Notes under the pieces: model-generated
Databases searched by the model: none
What the model was told of the DNA's origin: nothing
What the model saw: the letters and a program-made list of their open reading frames with translations, nothing else
Assembly (NCBI RefSeq): GCF_009727055.1
Contig: NC_052350.1
Location: forward strand, 17,984,650-18,048,649
Direction: 5' to 3'
Origin: Benincasa hispida
Taxonomy: Eukaryota > Streptophyta > Magnoliopsida > Cucurbitales > Cucurbitaceae
Length of the DNA stretch: 64,000 nucleotides
Part shown: one piece after another, positions 60,036-64,000 of the stretch
Numbering within the stretch: the first letter of the stretch is position 1
Layout of the letters: each line of letters starts with the position of its first letter
Program-made: the position numbers and the translations under genes

Positions 60036-61894
60036 AGTGACAAGTAGTACATTAGGACTTGGTGTTATAGGTAAGATAAGGTTTGTGACCGAGGGAAGGG
60101 AAAGAAGTAAATGTGACTTGAAGGTAAATACGTTGATGCTTTCGATTTCTGTTCATTTTTGTTTATATACTTTTACAAATTGACAATTTTAATACCTAAT
60201 TGTAAAATTTTAACATACATTTTATACATAGTGGAAACTCTTCAATATAAATCTATGACTATATTTTAAGAAATTTAGTAGATCAGTGTCATGCTAAAAT
60301 TTTGACTAAAAATATGAAAAAATGGTAGTATTTTAAAATTCTTTTCTAATAAACTTTTTTTTTTATCAGATTATAAATTTACTCTGTAAACGTGAGATTT
60401 GTGCCTATGTGGTCTTAAAATATTTAGAATTATAAATTTAGTTGCAAACTTTGATATATATATTTTTTTAAGATTCATGATTCTACTAGACACAAAAGGT
60501 AAAGGGTGGGGTACCACTAAATATAAAATTCAAATCTACATTTAGTAGAACAATTAAGTTTTAAAATTTTTAAATTTGTTAAGAACCTGTTAAACTCAAA
60601 ATTCAAAGTTCTTGTACCTATTATACACAAATAAAGTTGAACACTTAAGAACTTATTGAATACATTTAAAGATTCATGGACCAAATAAAGGCAAACTTCA
60701 AAGTTTAGGCACAAAATTTATAATTTAACTTTATAAAGTTTATTTGATCCCTAGACTTTTAAAATTATAAATTTAGTCCACAAATTTTGCTGTTTCTTAC
60801 AATTCTCAAATATATTAAAGGGATATTGCATTGGGTAGCAGAATATATTTGTATATTTGCGACCGTGGCTCCACTTGTTTACCTCTGCGTCTATCGCAAA
60901 ATTCACACACAATTTTTCTCTTTCCTATTTTTTCTCCATCGCATCTCTTTTTTTTTTTTCCACAAGCAAGTTTTAGTTTTTCAATCTTTTTTTTCTTCTT
61001 TAATTTTTTTAATCAATCGATTTTTTTAGTATATCAACAATATATCAAATTATTGAGTGATAATAATCTATCAGACATCAATAAGCAAACATATTAAATT
61101 TTCTACGAGTACAATTAGAATATCGGATATCAATTAACAAACATATTAAATCTCTAGTCCATCCACATACTATTACATATAAATGGGTAAGAATATTAAA
61201 TATTTCAAGTGTATCATCCAAATATCAAACATAAGACATAAGTATATCAATCACCGATTAGCAAATACTTGAAGTAAAATATAGGTGTATCAACAATATA
61301 TCAACAATAATCAATGTAGCAGATGTATCAGTGATTTATTTAACCACAACCAATATGCAGTAACTTATTTTCAGGCAAAGCATGTGTGTAGAGCATTTTG
61401 GGCCTTTGATTATTCCAATTGAAATAGGCTTATTATTATTATTATTTTAATTTCTAAAACTTACAATTATTGGACTTCGGGCTTAATTTTCATATTGTGT
61501 TTTTCCATTACGGACTTTATTCATTTCAAGCATAGCATTGTATATCAACAGTACATCAATACACAATAAAATAAAATTAAATGTATTATTAGTGCGTATT
61601 AGTAGTATATCATTAAGATGATTGCCTAACTAGCTAGTTCATAATTGTGAATACATCAACTATTATCATATTAAAATTTTAAGTACGTTAATAGTTATCA
61701 AGTGTTAATCAACACGCATGTTAAAATTCTAAGTACATCATCACACTATCAAGGGCATCAATCAAAGAGGATAAATTCAATGTGTATTAGCAAACTATCA
61801 GACATCAATCAATAATCATGCATATTAAAATTCATCGGTTCTAAATACTTGCATATTTCGGCTTGGGCATTTTTTTAGGGGCTTGAGTTTGGAT
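60036..61894. other. AT-rich DNA with degenerate ATCAATxAxCAAACATATTAAA repeats
   Basis: No gene is supported; the two overlapping frames near 60787-61097 are low-complexity, rich in Phe and Ser. From about 61030 to 61850 an imprecise ~60-bp pattern recurs with ATATCA, ACATATTAAA and GACATCAATCA blocks, perhaps an old satellite or decayed repeat. Confidence 0.45.
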
Positions 61895-62816
61895 TTGAAA
61901 AATAACAAAACTGGTAAATAATAAGATTTATGGCAACTCACATGACATGCACATAGACACAAATTTTCAAATCCCAGTTTTACTCTTGTCTAGTTCGTAA
62001 CTTTTGTTATTGATGAAACTACAAATATATGGTAAGTGTAGAATCATAAACAATGACGGAGTTCTGTAAACACGGTAATTGTCGATGCTTTAGTTCTCAA
62101 CTTTCTCTCTATTCGATTCATTTGAAAACTAAAAATAATCTTCTTCCTCAAAACAATTGCCCTTCCTGATTTTCCTCACGTAGTTAACGTTTTATTATTA
62201 GTTTAGATTATGTTTAACCACTTTTCGAATTAATATCACTTGAATTAAATATCCAAATTTTCTACCAAATTTATATTTTAAATATCCATATATTATCAAA
62301 TTTCATTTATTTAATGAAAATTTAAATCTATTCAAATATTTGAATTGTTTTTCATTATTTTATATATATTCTTAAAATTAACCAAATATTTTTCTATATT
62401 TTTTAAGGTTTAAATTATTTTGTATATGTTATTGAATTTAATTATACATATTTCATATTTAGTCACTATTTTAGCTGACATTTTGATAATACATGACTTT
62501 TTCTTAGTTGGTTCGTATGTCCAGAATACTAAATACAATCTAAGTGTAGAGCTTTATTAATAACTAAGATATAAATATAGTGTAAGTTGCGGGCTTAATT
62601 AATAACCTGGATATAAACACAAGGTAATTGGAGGGCTTAATTAACAACCAAATTAATCATATTATAATCTAACATATTCAATTTCAAAACTGAAAATGAG
62701 CGTCATTCCGTAATTTTCGTCATCTTTTGGAATTTGAATTTATTTTTAATATTCAAGTTAGATTTTGATAACTACTTCACGAATTGATTTAAAATAAATC
62801 AATATCTTTCTTATTT
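61895..62816. repeat. Duplicated AT-rich block, copy 2 (homologous to 24566-25312)
   Basis: Same orientation as copy 1, about 37 kb away. It has an extra ~150 bp after the first ~60 bp. The right end stops at TTCTTATTTAA, just where the LINE 3' end begins, so the LINE inserted at or near that point. Confidence 0.8.
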
Positions 62817-62819
62817 AAC

Positions 62820-64000
62820 CGTTTTTTTAATAGGTAATATTATTATCCAACAACAAGAGGGATCCCGCAGCCCAAGATCAAGGAACCAAAGCAAAAAGAG
62901 CATCTACAAAGACGCACAGTGGCCAAAAAACAGAACCAACAAAAAGAACAATACGAACAAATAACAAAACATACAGAAGAAAAAAAACACCCCACAATCC
63001 GAGGACCTCAGAATCTGGACATACATAGGAAAATAATCCAAACAAAGAACGAAGAAATCAGACAAACTAGATAAGTCCATGAAGATCAATCTGCCACAAA
63101 TCAGCACGCGCACGAACCATAGAGACAATAAACTAAAACACAGTAGACGTCAATCTCAGTTCCTCTCTTGCCAAATATAGTTAATCGACGTACACCAAAA
63201 GACTTTAAATAACTTACTCCTCACACCATTACCAGACCCCACCCGACACACCCAACTCAACTCCACATCCCACCCAGCAATACGATATGAGACGTACCCA
63301 ACAAGTGCACCAAATCCTCCCAAATTTCATACCTAAACACACAGTCAAAGAACAGATAATTCTTGGGCTCTACCTCACCCAAACAAAGCGGACAAGCATT
63401 ATCCACCGACGGATCCTCATTTTCTCAACCAATCTCGAGTGCCCAACCTATCATTCATCGCCAACTAGGCACAAAATGAATGTCTTGGAATATTACCCTT
63501 AAACCAAACTAGACAAGCTAAAGCCATCCTAGGATGCCTAGGATGCAAACTCTCCCATGCACTGGCAACATAGAAACGATCATTACCGCTCAGAACCCAA
63601 ACCCAACTATCCTTCTCACCCACCCTCGAAACTACATCCTGAACTAAACCCCACAAGTCACGCAATTCTTAAGATAACAAAGGCCAATGGCAACAACCAT
63701 CATCAGATAAGAAATCTGAGAGTCTAGCCTCACGATAGCTTGCAGCATCATAGACCACCCCCTCCCCATAATTCTCCAAGATAGACACCATAGGAAACCA
63801 CAAATCCCACCAAGTAAAACATCTCTTCCCATTACCAACCTACATCCTGACCAGCGGCTTAAGCCTATCCCAACAACGTAATATCGCCCTCAGATACCAG
63901 AACCGCCCCAATTCCGAGAGAATTGCTCATAAAGATCGCCTCTAAAGCACATACGCCTCCATCCAAGAAACCCATAAAGACCTAGACAGCACCAGCAATA
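62820..64000 (-). pseudogene. L1-type LINE, 3' end (RT thumb and zf-RVT), runs off the window
   Basis: Minus-strand frames give VGNGK-like, RCFTWWDLWFPM, WGLVQDVVSRVGEKDSWVWV, FYVASAWESLHPRHPRMALA, CLVWFKGNIPRHSFCA and LRKxGSVGS/YLFFDCVF-like segments. This is the C-terminal part of plant L1 ORF2 with its RT-associated zinc-binding (zf-RVT) domain. Stops and frameshifts are present (for example near 63665 and 63470). The 3' end is at about 62830 with a short poly(A) (T run at 62822-62828 on plus). The 5' part lies outside the window. Confidence 0.82.

Overview
This is 64 kb of AT-rich nuclear DNA from a eudicot plant. The evidence is spliced plant gene families with GT-AG introns, plant-type Ty1-copia and Ty3-gypsy-like LTRs, CACTA and PIF/Harbinger DNA transposons, MITEs and an L1-type LINE. 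A cucurbit is my best guess from the general look of the repeats, but I cannot prove it from the sequence. There are no prokaryotic features. Only three conventional protein-coding genes are visible; most of the rest is transposable-element debris or featureless AT-rich intergenic DNA.

Layout. 1-1417 (+) holds the 3' end of an LRR receptor-like kinase gene (kinase C-lobe, one intron). 4950-16228 is a degenerate PIF/Harbinger transposon with TAA/TAA target duplication, a transposase pseudogene and a Myb/SANT-like pseudogene; it is split by a 4.05-kb CACTA element (8853-12906). 20884-23954 (-) is a complete LRR receptor-like kinase gene of 990 residues with one intron, a paralogue of the first gene. 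The two genes are convergent and separated mostly by transposons. About 28.5-34.0 kb is a Ty3-gypsy-type LTR-like unit with a ~2.1-kb copia-type LTR inside it. 35.6-42.4 kb holds copia remnants: a minus-strand RNase H end with its LTR, a plus-strand RT fragment cut by a ~2-kb LTR, a primer binding site, a long repeat-rich leader and a gag fragment. 43899-46030 (-) is a complete GTD-binding (DUF593, myosin XI-binding type) coiled-coil protein gene with a 24-nt terminal coding exon. 51.1-59.7 kb is a four-level nest of retroelements. 61.9-62.8 kb duplicates the block just upstream of the complete kinase gene. 62.8-64.0 kb is the 3' end of a LINE.

How the parts work together. The two kinases are non-RD (HCD in place of HRD), a class common among pattern-recognition receptors. 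The intact one has three W-box cores 110-170 bp upstream of its ATG, consistent with WRKY control. The DUF593 protein is probably an adaptor for myosin XI cargo transport and is unrelated to the kinases.

The most unusual signal is a set of degenerate, CpG-containing arrays built on CTA-RR-CGAT / CGATCG-TTTAG motifs. They lie inside several copia-type LTRs, in the leader downstream of one LTR, and inside a gypsy-type LTR. Unrelated retroelements here therefore carry the same short-motif array, which ordinary LTR annotation does not explain.
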